Below, one piece after another: positions 45,070-53,475 of a stretch of 64,000 nt of DNA. The stretch spans positions 2,914,001 through 2,978,000 of the forward strand of contig NZ_SNWG01000001.1 of NCBI RefSeq assembly GCF_004362195.1, given 5' to 3'. Made by a program: the position numbers and the translations under genes. The notes under the pieces are model-generated. The model was not told where the DNA came from. It was given only the letters and a program-made list of their open reading frames with translations, and did no database searches. The DNA comes from Microbacterium sp. BK668. Lineage in GTDB: Bacteria > Actinomycetota > Actinomycetes > Actinomycetales > Microbacteriaceae. The first letter of the stretch is position 1. Each line of letters opens with the position of its first letter.

Positions 45070-46428
45070 CTACGCCGCGCGCGACAGGCGCATGCTCCGC
45101 CGCGCGGCGGCCCGCGTTCGCTGCAGCGCCCGCACGGCGCCGCGCACGGGCATCCCGATCGCTCCCGCGACGGCGCCGCCGACCGTCCGGTCGCGGTCGC
45201 CCAGCACGAGCTTGCGCTCCCACGCGTCGCGGAGCGCCCCGCCGGTCCGCCGCAGCGGGGGCTTGGCGGCCAGGCGACCCTCCCGGCGGCGCGCGATGAG
45301 AGCCGACAGGAGCACGGCCACGTCGTCGTCGGCGGCATCGTGGAAGTAGTTGTCGCGCAGCCACGCGGGCGACGGATGCCGGAACCGCCGCGCAACGACA
45401 TCCTCCTCGCCTCCGTACAGCCCGCTGCCCTGGAAGACCTCGTTGATGAGCCGGGCGGAGACGCCGAACGTGTCGAGCGCGATGACGGGGATGCCCCGGG
45501 CAACCGCCTCGATCGCGGCGGTCGAGCTGACGGTGACGAGCCCCTCGGCGGAGTCGAGGGCCGTCGCCATGGGCGCCGTCGAGAAGACGAGGTTCGCCGG
45601 ACGGGGACCGAGCGACGCCACGAGGTCGGTCAGGGGGTCGGCTTCGGCGTGCGTCTGATGCTCGCCGGCGCTCGCGCGGAGCTTCAGCACGACGCGGCGC
45701 GACGGGTCGGCGCGCGCTGCACGGACGAGGAGCTCGGCGAGCCGCCGGCGGTCGGCGCGATCGCGCGGGACGATCGCCTGCGCGGCGAAGACGAGGTCGG
45801 TGCAGGTCCGCGCGCGCCCTGCCGCCGTCGTCGCACCCGGGACAGGCGGATCGGCGAGGACAGGACGATCCGGCCCGAAACCTCCTGCCTCCGGCCGATC
45901 GCCTGTCCTGGCCGGCGAGCGCGCCGCGAACGGGAGCCGCGTGAGCGCGAACCGCTGCGAGAGGCCGCGCGATCGGGCGAGGGCGGCGAACTCGCGCACC
46001 TCACGCCGCGAATGGAGCACGAACAGGTCGCACTGGGTGCGGTAGACGAGCGACTTCCGCGTCGCCGGGACCGAGATCCCGGGAAGCCCCGACACGAGCA
46101 CCGGCCGCGGTGCGAGACCCGCCACGAGCCGTGCGACCACCCGCACGAGCGGCCCCCTGGCCGCGATCAGGACCGCGTCGGGAGGCTGCCGGGCGAGGCG
46201 CGTCCCGAGTGCCGCGAAGGTCACCCTCATGACGCGCTCCAGCCCGGTTCCCGCGAGCGCCGCGCGCTGCTGCTGCTCGCTCACGACGACGGGCGTGTCG
46301 AGGACGAGGAGCTCGACCTCCCAGTCCTCGGGGTCGAGGGCCGCCAGGAGCGCCGCGGCCCACTTGACGTACGAATCCGTGTCGGCGATGCCGACCACCC
46401 GGAGCCGCCGCTGCGGCGTGGCCGTCAC
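45070..46428 (-). CDS. Putative glycosyltransferase of the nonulosonate operon (DUF6716-like)
   Basis: A 452-residue protein. The N-terminus RLRVVGIADTDSYVKWAAALLAAL and the C-terminal VSSTAAIEAVARGIPVIALDTFG are typical of GT-B enzymes of capsule and teichoic-acid type, in which the SST loop binds the nucleotide-sugar phosphate. I recall actinobacterial relatives annotated as DUF6716 putative glycosyltransferases. The GTG start overlaps the neuB stop (GTGA), so it is made together with NeuB. A role in adding or branching nonulosonate-containing polymers is inferred from context. Confidence 0.75.
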   Translation of the reverse strand: MTATPQRRLRVVGIADTDSYVKWAAALLAALDPEDWEVELLVLDTPVVVSEQQQRAALAGTGLERVMRVTFAALGTRLARQPPDAVLIAARGPLVRVVARLVAGLAPRPVLVSGLPGISVPATRKSLVYRTQCDLFVLHSRREVREFAALARSRGLSQRFALTRLPFAARSPARTGDRPEAGGFGPDRPVLADPPVPGATTAAGRARTCTDLVFAAQAIVPRDRADRRRLAELLVRAARADPSRRVVLKLRASAGEHQTHAEADPLTDLVASLGPRPANLVFSTAPMATALDSAEGLVTVSSTAAIEAVARGIPVIALDTFGVSARLINEVFQGSGLYGGEEDVVARRFRHPSPAWLRDNYFHDAADDDVAVLLSALIARRREGRLAAKPPLRRTGGALRDAWERKLVLGDRDRTVGGAVAGAIGMPVRGAVRALQRTRAAARRSMRLSRAA

Positions 46429-47297
46429 GCCGGTACGCGCCGCAGCTTCGCCATGGGTGCGAGCTCGCCGGGGAACACGCGCTTGACGCCGTCGCCGAGC
46501 GCCGCTTCGATGACGCGGATGTCGCGCACGAGATGCTGCAGCCCGGTCGGCTCGAGCGACGCGGCGTGGTCGGAGCCCCACATCGTGCGGTCCAGCGTGA
46601 TGTGACGCTCGATCGCGACGGCACCGAGCGCGACCGCCGCGAGCGAGATCTGCAGCCCGCGCTCGTGGCCGGAGTAGCCCACGGGCACACCGGGGTAGCG
46701 CTCCCGGAGCACCGGGATGACGCGGAGGTTCGCCTCCTCGGGCTCCATCGGGTACGTCGATGTGGCGTGCATCAGCACGAGCCGGTCGGTGCCGAGCACG
46801 TCGATCGCCCGATCGATCTGCTCGATAGTCGACATCCCGGTCGACAGGATGACGGGCTTCCCGGTCTCGCGGAGCGCCTCGAGCAGCTCGACGTCGGTGA
46901 CGGAGGCGGAGGCGACCTTGTGGGCGACGACGCCGAGGTCTTCGAGGAAGGCGACGCTCGGCGCGTCCCACGGGGACGCGAACCACTCCAGGCCGCGGAG
47001 GAGCGCATGGTCGGAGATCTCGATGTACTCGTCCCGGCCGAACTCCACGCGCCGGCGGTAGTCGAGGTACGACATGGTGCCCCACGGCGTCTCGCGCGGA
47101 AGATCGCGCATGTGCTCGGGCGTCGCGAGCTCCGGGGTGCGCTTCTGGAACTTGACCGCGTCGGCGCCCGCGTCGGCCGCGAGGTCGATGAGCCGCTTCG
47201 CGAGCTCGACGTCTCCGTTGTGGTTCAGGCCGATCTCGGCGATGACGTAGGCGGGGCGGCCGCCTCCGATGACGCGCGTTCCGATCGTGACGGTCAC
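46425..47297 (-). CDS. neuB: N-acetylneuraminate synthase family protein without SAF domain
   Basis: Condenses phosphoenolpyruvate with a six-carbon sugar to give a nine-carbon 2-keto acid. The 290-residue barrel shows AEIGLNHNGDVELAK, KFQKRTPE, VILSTGM, GYSGHERG and ERHITLDRTMWGSDHAASL, all typical of NeuB/SpsE. Classical enzymes have about 345 residues with a C-terminal SAF (antifreeze-like) domain; here the protein ends at the linker (VFPGELAPMAKLRRVPA). The next gene starts in the GTGA overlap, so this is not a frameshift. AGGAG lies six bases before the GTG start. Whether the acceptor is ManNAc, mannose or a phosphate ester is open. Confidence 0.88.
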   Translation of the reverse strand: MTVTIGTRVIGGGRPAYVIAEIGLNHNGDVELAKRLIDLAADAGADAVKFQKRTPELATPEHMRDLPRETPWGTMSYLDYRRRVEFGRDEYIEISDHALLRGLEWFASPWDAPSVAFLEDLGVVAHKVASASVTDVELLEALRETGKPVILSTGMSTIEQIDRAIDVLGTDRLVLMHATSTYPMEPEEANLRVIPVLRERYPGVPVGYSGHERGLQISLAAVALGAVAIERHITLDRTMWGSDHAASLEPTGLQHLVRDIRVIEAALGDGVKRVFPGELAPMAKLRRVPA

Positions 47298-48484
47298 CGT
47301 GCGCTCCTGTTCTCTTCGTGGACGGGGGATGCCGTGCGCGCTGCGAGCACGCGGTCGGCGAGCGCGCGGACGGCCCCGTCGCCGCCGGGCCGGTCGACGA
47401 CGGCGCGTGCGGCCGCCAGGACGAGGGGGTGGGAGCCGGGCACAGCGACGGGCCAGCCGACGAGCTCGAGGCACGCGAGGTCGTTGACGTCGTTGGCGAG
47501 GTAGGCGATGCGCGAGAGGGGGACCGCCGCGGCATCCGCCCATGCACGCAGCGCGTCCGCCTTGTCGTCGACGCCCTGGAGCACCTCGACCCGGAGCTTG
47601 CGGGCGCGGGCGCCGACCACCGGATTCGTCTCGGTCGAGAGGATGAGCACCGGGACGCCCGCCCTTCGCAGGAGCGAGACGCCCATGCCGTCGGCGCGGC
47701 TGACCCGCACGGATTCGCGGCCCTCGTCGTCGACCGCGACGGTGTCGTCGGTGTGGACGCCGTCGAAGTCCGTCACGACGACGTCGACGTCGATCGGCTC
47801 GGGCGCGTCGATGAGCGGGGCGAGCGCCTGCGCCTGCTCGAGCTCCGCCACGGTGTCGATCTCGATCGCCGTGCGCTCGGGCACCTCGACGATCCCGATC
47901 CGGCCGAAGAAGCGGTGAGCGGATGCCGCGAACCCGGCGGCGTCGACCACGTAGAACGCGCCCGTCTCGAGGTGGTGGGGATCGCGGTCCTGGCGGCGCG
48001 GGCGGTGCGCCGCGTCGTGGTTGATCGCAACGGCCTCGAACGCGGCATCCCGAGCCCACAGGAAGCCGTACGTCTCCACGGCCGCGAAGACGCAGTCGAA
48101 GCGGTCGGAGCGTACGAGGCGCACGGCTTCGGCCAGGGCGGGGGTGTGGATGAATGGCGAGGTCGCCTGCAGGAAGGCGACGGCCGAGACGTCGACGCCC
48201 CGCTCGGCGAGGACGCCGAGGGCGTGCAGCACCGCGCTCTCGGAGCTCGCCGTGTCGCCGGCCATGTCGGCGGGCCGGTCGACGACCTCCGCGCCCCACT
48301 CGCGGGCGACCGCGGCGATCTCGGCGTCATCGGTCGAGACGACGATCCGGTCGACGGCTCCGCTCCGGCGGGCGGCGGCGATGGCGCGGGCGACGAGCGG
48401 CACTCCCCCGACGCGGCGGAGGTTCTTGCGCGGCACGCCCTTCGACCCGCCGCGGGCCGGGATGATCGCGACCACCTCGCTCAC
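47294..48484 (-). CDS. neuA: CMP-nonulosonate synthetase fused to a KdsC-like HAD phosphatase
   Basis: A 396-residue bifunctional protein. Residues 1-225 are an acylneuraminate cytidylyltransferase (VAIIPARGGSKGVPRKNLRRVGG, FLQATSPF, ETGAFYVV); residues 233-390 are a HAD domain of the KdsC/8-phosphatase type with nucleophile Asp239-x-Asp241 in VVTDFDGVHTDD, motif II Ser/Thr in LILSTETNP, and NDVNDLACLELVG. The first domain activates the sugar acid with CTP; the second may remove the phosphate from a 9-phosphate precursor. Both junctions with neighbours are GTGA overlaps. Animal CMP-sialate synthetases also carry a HAD-like tail. Confidence 0.88.
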   Translation of the reverse strand: MSEVVAIIPARGGSKGVPRKNLRRVGGVPLVARAIAAARRSGAVDRIVVSTDDAEIAAVAREWGAEVVDRPADMAGDTASSESAVLHALGVLAERGVDVSAVAFLQATSPFIHTPALAEAVRLVRSDRFDCVFAAVETYGFLWARDAAFEAVAINHDAAHRPRRQDRDPHHLETGAFYVVDAAGFAASAHRFFGRIGIVEVPERTAIEIDTVAELEQAQALAPLIDAPEPIDVDVVVTDFDGVHTDDTVAVDDEGRESVRVSRADGMGVSLLRRAGVPVLILSTETNPVVGARARKLRVEVLQGVDDKADALRAWADAAAVPLSRIAYLANDVNDLACLELVGWPVAVPGSHPLVLAAARAVVDRPGGDGAVRALADRVLAARTASPVHEENRSAR

Positions 48485-49386
48485 GACGCCACCTCGCTCG
48501 TGCGCACAGGTCTCGTGCGGATCGTGAACCGTGCGCCGTGCAGCACGAGCGGGAGCGTCGTGGCGGTGCTCGACGGGAGGGTGAAGATCTCGAGCGGCCC
48601 GCGGGCGCCGGCCAGCACGAGCTCGGCGGGGAGACCGGCCGCCCAAACGGTGACAGCGGCGATCTCGTTGACGGCGTCGAGCTGTGCCTTCGGCTCGCGA
48701 CGGTGCGGCAGATATGTGACGGGACCGGATGCCGCGACCCCGGCCACCCAGCGCAGGTAGTCGCCGAGCGCCATCCGCCCGTCGACGGGCCGGGCGCTGC
48801 CCATGAGCACGCGCGGTCCGGGGCCGGAGCCCTTCGGCGCGCCGGCCCGCGTCCATTCGAAGCGGTGGTTCCGGACGGCGACGCCTCGACGCGCGAGCGC
48901 TTCGCGCTCGGCGATGTCGAAGGCCGTGAACAGCGTGACACGCCGTGCGGCGGCGATCCGGAGCGTGCGCTCGAGGGCGAACGGCGCGAGCGTCCGAGTC
49001 ATCCGCCCCTCCTCCACACCCGGGCGCGCGTACGGTCCCGTCCCGACGAGCGCCCGGGCGAACGGCAGCGTGTTCGCGCCGTCGTCGAGGAAGGTGAGCC
49101 GCCGGGGGCGGAGCGCCGTGAGCGCCAGGCGGAACTGTCCCGAGAAGCCGTCGCCGATGAGCCAGTGGTCGTGCTGGGCGAGGAGCTTCCACGGGATGCC
49201 GAGATACGGCTCCATCGCACCGAACAGCGCGCCGCGCGCGACGAGCTCGTCGGCGGTCTCCGACATCCGGGTCGTGAGGCGGCCCGCGATCGGAACCGCG
49301 CGGTCGTGTGCCGACGCCCATTCGGCCGCGCCGATCAGCTGGAGGGGTGACTCCACCCAGGCCAGCACCGTGTCGCGACTGCTCAT
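48481..49386 (-). CDS. Polysialyltransferase-like glycosyltransferase
   Basis: A 301-residue protein, first gene of the nonulosonate operon. The start SRDTVLAWVESPLQLIGAAEWA is typical of bacterial polysialyltransferase/GT52-like proteins, and Asp101-Asp102-Gly103 in TFLDDGANT matches the D/E-D/E-G motif shared by bacterial sialyltransferases. Instead of the usual His-Pro motif I see PHRRE at 227-231; an SST loop follows at 272-274. GGGAG precedes the ATG by about four bases. It probably transfers the CMP-activated sugar made by the next gene. Confidence 0.78.
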   Translation of the reverse strand: MSSRDTVLAWVESPLQLIGAAEWASAHDRAVPIAGRLTTRMSETADELVARGALFGAMEPYLGIPWKLLAQHDHWLIGDGFSGQFRLALTALRPRRLTFLDDGANTLPFARALVGTGPYARPGVEEGRMTRTLAPFALERTLRIAAARRVTLFTAFDIAEREALARRGVAVRNHRFEWTRAGAPKGSGPGPRVLMGSARPVDGRMALGDYLRWVAGVAASGPVTYLPHRREPKAQLDAVNEIAAVTVWAAGLPAELVLAGARGPLEIFTLPSSTATTLPLVLHGARFTIRTRPVRTSEVAS

Positions 49387-49581
49387 CTGTCTCCCGGTCG
49401 TCGGTTGCGCGCAACCGTCCGATCCACGCTCATGGCCTCGGGTGACCGGGGATCGCACAGGAGGCGACGCCGCGACGGACGACGGATGAACGGTCGGTGC
49501 GGCGCGGTTCGGTGCCCACGACGCCGGCCGGTGCTGTGGATAAGTGCGGCGACCCTCAGGCGCCGTGGTTACGGTGGTCGC

Positions 49582-50106
49582 GTGAAGTTCCGCCTCGTCA
49601 CGTCGGTCGCAGCGTTCGCGCTCGCGGTCGCCGTGGCGACGGGGTGCTCGCCTCAGCCGGCTCCCGAGCCGACGCCGGCCTTCACGTCGGAGGAGGAGGC
49701 GTTCGCCGCGGCCGAGGCCACCTACCGCGCGTACGTCGACGCCCTCAACCAGGTGGATCTCAGCGATCCGGAGACGTTCGAGCCCGTCTACGCCTGGACG
49801 ACCGGCGAGGCGAACGCCGGCGAGCGCAGGTCACTCAGTCGCATGCACGCGGACGGCTGGGTCGTGTCAGGCGAGACCAAAATCACTGCCATCACGCAGA
49901 AGGAGTACAACCCTGATCCGCCCGAGGTTGCTCTCGCGGTGTGCACGGACGTGAGCGGAGTCGACGTACGCGACGCCAGCGGTGCGTCGCAAGTAGGTGC
50001 AGATCGCCCAGCCATTCAGTCAGCAGTCGTTGCCCTCGATCGAGCAGAGGGCTCTTCGACCGGCTTCCTGATCTCTAAGGTCGAAGGGTCCGACGCTCCT
50101 TGCTAA
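49582..50106 (+). CDS. Lipoprotein with conserved Ala/Glu-rich helical start
   Basis: A 174-residue protein with a lipoprotein signal (KFRLVTSVAAFALAVAVATGC, lipobox VATGC) and a mature part beginning TSEEEAFAAAEATYRAYVDALNQVDLSDPETFEPVYAWTTGEA, a pattern common in hypothetical lipoproteins of Microbacteriaceae with an NTF2-like look. The GTG start lies nine bases after GGTGG. Codon use shifts at about 49870: the 3' part has more A/T-ending codons than the 5' part. It overlaps the next gene. Confidence 0.75.
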   Translation: MKFRLVTSVAAFALAVAVATGCSPQPAPEPTPAFTSEEEAFAAAEATYRAYVDALNQVDLSDPETFEPVYAWTTGEANAGERRSLSRMHADGWVVSGETKITAITQKEYNPDPPEVALAVCTDVSGVDVRDASGASQVGADRPAIQSAVVALDRAEGSSTGFLISKVEGSDAPC

Positions 50107-50879
50107 TCGGCACACTCGCCTTGGTGCTCCTGCTGACGGGTGCGCCCACAAGTGGCGGGAACTGCTATAGCGACAGTGCCTGGACGGGTCAATGCTCCGT
50201 CGCGAATTCCGGGTCGCAGGTCGACATCGGCGCCTCCACCGGGAGCAGCGGCTCGTCCGGTGGGTCGGGTGGCCAGAACGTCAACTCTCGCGATCGTCCA
50301 TCCCGGCCTTCCACCCCGCCCGGGCCGGTGGACCCCGCCGTCGACGACGGCTGCGACAGCCCGCTGTGCCGGCCGATCTACTCGGTCGTCGGCCTTCCCG
50401 ACGTCACGATCGACGACCTGGCCTCTTTCCGCCCGGCCGCGCCGTCGCTGACCGGCGAGCCCGAGGGCTTCGGCGTCGTCGGCATGCCGGCCAACGTGGT
50501 CGCCGCGGCATCCGAGCAGCTCATCCCCGGGACGCTCCTGGGCTGGGACGTGACCGTCCGCTTCCGTCCGGCGGGGTTCGTGTTCGAGTACGGCGACGGC
50601 TCGACCCAGCGGACCGCCTCGGGCGGCGCCTCGTGGGCGCAGCTCGGCCAGGCGCAGTTCACGCCGACGTCGACGAGCCACGTCTACCGGGAGCGCGGCA
50701 CCTACCCCGTGAATGTCACCGTGCAGTACTCGGCCGCGGTCGATTTCGGCACCGGCTGGCGCCCCGTGCCGGGATTCGTCTCGTCGACGACCGGCGGGTA
50801 CGACGTCCGCGTCGTGGAGGTGCGGACCGCCCTCGTCGAGCGGACGTGCCTCGAGAACCCGGGCGGTCCCGGCTGCTGA
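50100..50879 (+). CDS. Secreted protein with PKD-like domain
   Basis: A 259-residue protein with an N-terminal hydrophobic segment (LIGTLALVLLLTGAP), a Ser/Gly-rich linker, Cys pairs (CYSDSAWTGQC and CDSPLC), and a C-terminal PKD-like fold ending in YGDGS...HVYRERGTYPVNVTVQY. It is probably surface-exposed or secreted. The TTG at 50100 overlaps the stop of the lipoprotein gene and has no clear ribosome site, so coupling is likely; a GTG at 50124 is the alternative. Function is unknown. Confidence 0.65.
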   Translation: MLIGTLALVLLLTGAPTSGGNCYSDSAWTGQCSVANSGSQVDIGASTGSSGSSGGSGGQNVNSRDRPSRPSTPPGPVDPAVDDGCDSPLCRPIYSVVGLPDVTIDDLASFRPAAPSLTGEPEGFGVVGMPANVVAAASEQLIPGTLLGWDVTVRFRPAGFVFEYGDGSTQRTASGGASWAQLGQAQFTPTSTSHVYRERGTYPVNVTVQYSAAVDFGTGWRPVPGFVSSTTGGYDVRVVEVRTALVERTCLENPGGPGC

Positions 50880-50922
50880 GCCTCGTCCGAGGCGCGTCGC
50901 ACCGGCGTGGCAGGATGAGCGC

Positions 50923-51849
50923 ATGCCCGACCGGCTCATGCTCCTCGACAGCGCATCCCTGTACTTCCGCGCCTTCTACGGGGTCCCCGACAGCGTCAAG
51001 GCGCCCGACGGCACCCCCGTCAACGCGGTGCGGGGCTTCCTCGACATCATCACGAAACTCGTGACGACCTACCGTCCGACCCACCTCGTCGCGTGCTGGG
51101 ACGACGACTGGCGCCCGCAGTGGCGTGTCGACCTCATCCCCTCGTACAAGACTCACCGGGTCGCCGAGGTCATCGACGCCGGACCCGACATCGAGGTCGT
51201 CCCCGATCCGCTCGAGGCGCAGGTCCCGATCATCCGCGAGACGCTCGCGGCCGTGGGCATCCCGATCGTCGGCGCGACCGAGCACGAGGCCGACGACGTC
51301 ATCGGCACGCTCGCCACGACGGCCTCCCTCCCGGTCGACATCGTGACGGGCGATCGCGACCTCTTCCAGCTCGTCGACGACGCGCGCGACGTCCGCGTCG
51401 TGTATACGGCGCGCGGCATGAGCAACCTCGAGGTGATCACCGACGAGGTCGTCGTCCGCAAGTACGGCGTGCTCCCGAGCCAGTACGCCGACTTCGCCAC
51501 GATGCGCGGCGACTCCTCCGACGGCCTTCCCGGCGTCGCGGGGATCGGCGAGAAGTCCGCCGCGACCCTTCTCGCAGCGCACGGCGACCTCGCCGGCATC
51601 ATCGCGGCGGCCGAGGCCGGACAGGGCATGTCCGCCGGCGTCGCGGCCAAGATCACGACAGCCCTCCCCTACCTCGCCGTCGCACCGACGGTCGTGGAGG
51701 TCGTGCGCGACCTCGACCTTCCCGATGTCGACTCGCGGCTGCGTCCCCTCGACGAGCGGAGGAAGGCGCATGCCGCGGCCCTCGCGGAGCGCTGGGGCAT
51801 CGGATCCGCGATGACGCGCATCGTCGAGGCGCTCGCGACTACGGCGTGA
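50923..51849 (+). CDS. 5'-3' exonuclease (FEN/PolA N-terminal type)
   Basis: A 308-residue stand-alone flap nuclease, related to the N-terminal domain of DNA polymerase I. Metal-binding acidic residues are in LMLLDSASLYFRAFYG, EHEADDVIG and VTGDRDLFQL; DSSDGLPGVAGIGEKSAATLL is the helix-three-turn motif. Many actinobacteria have such a protein besides PolA, acting in primer or flap removal. AGGA precedes the ATG. It overlaps the convergent gene by 11 bases. Confidence 0.92.
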   Translation: MPDRLMLLDSASLYFRAFYGVPDSVKAPDGTPVNAVRGFLDIITKLVTTYRPTHLVACWDDDWRPQWRVDLIPSYKTHRVAEVIDAGPDIEVVPDPLEAQVPIIRETLAAVGIPIVGATEHEADDVIGTLATTASLPVDIVTGDRDLFQLVDDARDVRVVYTARGMSNLEVITDEVVVRKYGVLPSQYADFATMRGDSSDGLPGVAGIGEKSAATLLAAHGDLAGIIAAAEAGQGMSAGVAAKITTALPYLAVAPTVVEVVRDLDLPDVDSRLRPLDERRKAHAAALAERWGIGSAMTRIVEALATTA

Positions 51850-52351
51850 CGCGAGCCGGCAGGCCGGTCGTGATGGCCCTGCGGGCCCACGCGTAGTGGT
51901 TGCCGCCGCACTCGAGGCAGAACTCCCCGAGATGGGAGCCACGCGTCCAGGGGTAGGCCTCGGCGTCGAAGAGCTCCTCGTCGGAGTGGGTCCGCAGCAG
52001 CCGCTGCAGCCCCGCGTGCGAGAGATCGAGGCGGTACTCGATGTCGCTGAGAGTCGCGTGCTGATACCTCTCGTGCAGCACGGCGTTGAGGGCGTCCAGC
52101 TCGCGCCAGGTGTAGCCGTCGGCGGGAAGCGCCGGAGAGCCGCCGATCATCCCCTCCTCGTACCACCCCTCCAGCAGCAGGTGCCAGGCGAGGAGGTGAG
52201 CGAGCACGTCCCGCACGTTCCGGTCCCGGGCATCGCCGGCGAACTCCTCGTCGATCCGGCCGTCGGCCCGCACCCGCTCGACGAGCTCCCTCAGCTGCGC
52301 GAACTCCTCGTCGTTACGCCGGATGAGAGCATCCCGCTGCTCGGTCGCCAT
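51839..52351 (-). CDS. ClbS/DfsB-like (DUF1706) four-helix bundle protein
   Basis: A 170-residue protein resembling the ClbS/DfsB/DUF1706 family: DEEFAQLRELVERV, RNVRDVLAHLLAWHLLLEGWYEEG with the HLLAWH helix, and YTWRELDALNAVLHERYQ. Family members are DinB-like bundles; ClbS protects against colibactin, but most relatives have no known role. I prefer ATG 52351; a GTG at 52387 would add 12 residues. Confidence 0.8.
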   Translation of the reverse strand: MATEQRDALIRRNDEEFAQLRELVERVRADGRIDEEFAGDARDRNVRDVLAHLLAWHLLLEGWYEEGMIGGSPALPADGYTWRELDALNAVLHERYQHATLSDIEYRLDLSHAGLQRLLRTHSDEELFDAEAYPWTRGSHLGEFCLECGGNHYAWARRAITTGLPARVTP

Positions 52352-52439
52352 CCCCGATCCCGCCTTTCGCCACGTCGCGTCGGACACCCCACGGTCCGTC
52401 GTTCACGATACGCTCGCGCGCCGACGAGCGCGGGCGGCC

Positions 52440-53441
52440 TCATCCCCCGCGGCGGAGGCCGGTCCACTCGCGCAGCCGCTCGAGCGGCCATGTCGTCACG
52501 ATGCGCTCCGCGGGGACGCCCAGGCGCTCGGCGCGCTCGGCCCCGTAATCGATGAGGGAGAGCTGACCCGGCGCGTGCGCGTCGGAGTCGATGGAGAAGA
52601 GGCATCCGAGTTCCAGCGCAAGGGCGATCATCTCGTCGGGCGGATCCTGCCGCTCGGGGCGCGAGTTGATCTCGACCGCGACCCCGTGCGCCGCGCAGGC
52701 CTCGAACACGGCCTTCGGATCGAACGTCGACTGCGGCCTGGTTCCGCGCGAACCCTCGACAAGCCGGCCCGTGACGTGCCCGAGCACGTCGACGCGCGGG
52801 TTCGACACCGCGGCGACGAGGCGCCGGGTCATCGGCGCCCTCTCCATGCGGAGCTTGGAGTGCGCCGACGCCACGACGACGTCGAGCTCGTCGAGCAGGT
52901 CGGGCTCCTGATCGAGCTCGCCCGCGTCGAGGATGTCGACCTCGATCCCCCACAGCAGGGTGAAGCCCTCACCGCTCTCGCCGGCCACGACGTCGCGCTG
53001 CGCCCGCAGGCGCTCCGGGGACAGGCCGTTCGCGACGCGCAGGCGCGGCGAGTGATCGGTCAGAGCGAGGTACTCATGACCGAGCGCGCGTCCGGCGGCG
53101 GCCATGAGCTCGATGGGCGTGAGCCCGTCGGACCACTCGCTGTGGCTGTGCAGGTCTCCTCGCAGGAGCTTCCGCAGCCCCGACTCGCGCTCCACTCCCG
53201 CTCGTTCGCGCAGGTCGACGAGGTAGCCGGGCACGCCGCCGTCGAGCGCCTCCTGGATGACCGCGAAGGTCGAGTCGCCGATGCCCTTCCGCCGGCGGAG
53301 GGACGCGGCATCCCGGAGCTCCTCGTCGCTCAAGCCGGCGATGGCGTCGGCCGCCGCGCGGAACGCCTTGGACTTGTAGCGGGAGGCCCGCTCCCGCTCC
53401 AGGAGCGTCGCGATCTCGGTGAGCGCTTCGAAGGGGTTCAC
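52440..53441 (-). CDS. PHP-domain phosphoesterase, PolX-like C-terminal type
   Basis: A 333-residue protein. Residues 5-75 form a helix-hairpin-helix region ([34 protein letters not shown]) like that of PolX; residues 90-325 are a PHP domain with metal ligands in [38 protein letters not shown] and [11 protein letters not shown]. It probably hydrolyses DNA or a small phosphoester. There is no polymerase palm. Start is GTG. Confidence 0.87.
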   Translation of the reverse strand: MNPFEALTEIATLLERERASRYKSKAFRAAADAIAGLSDEELRDAASLRRRKGIGDSTFAVIQEALDGGVPGYLVDLRERAGVERESGLRKLLRGDLHSHSEWSDGLTPIELMAAAGRALGHEYLALTDHSPRLRVANGLSPERLRAQRDVVAGESGEGFTLLWGIEVDILDAGELDQEPDLLDELDVVVASAHSKLRMERAPMTRRLVAAVSNPRVDVLGHVTGRLVEGSRGTRPQSTFDPKAVFEACAAHGVAVEINSRPERQDPPDEMIALALELGCLFSIDSDAHAPGQLSLIDYGAERAERLGVPAERIVTTWPLERLREWTGLRRGG

Positions 53442-53475
53442 GGCGACCCCTGCCCGCGCCGGGCCGATCCCGCCG

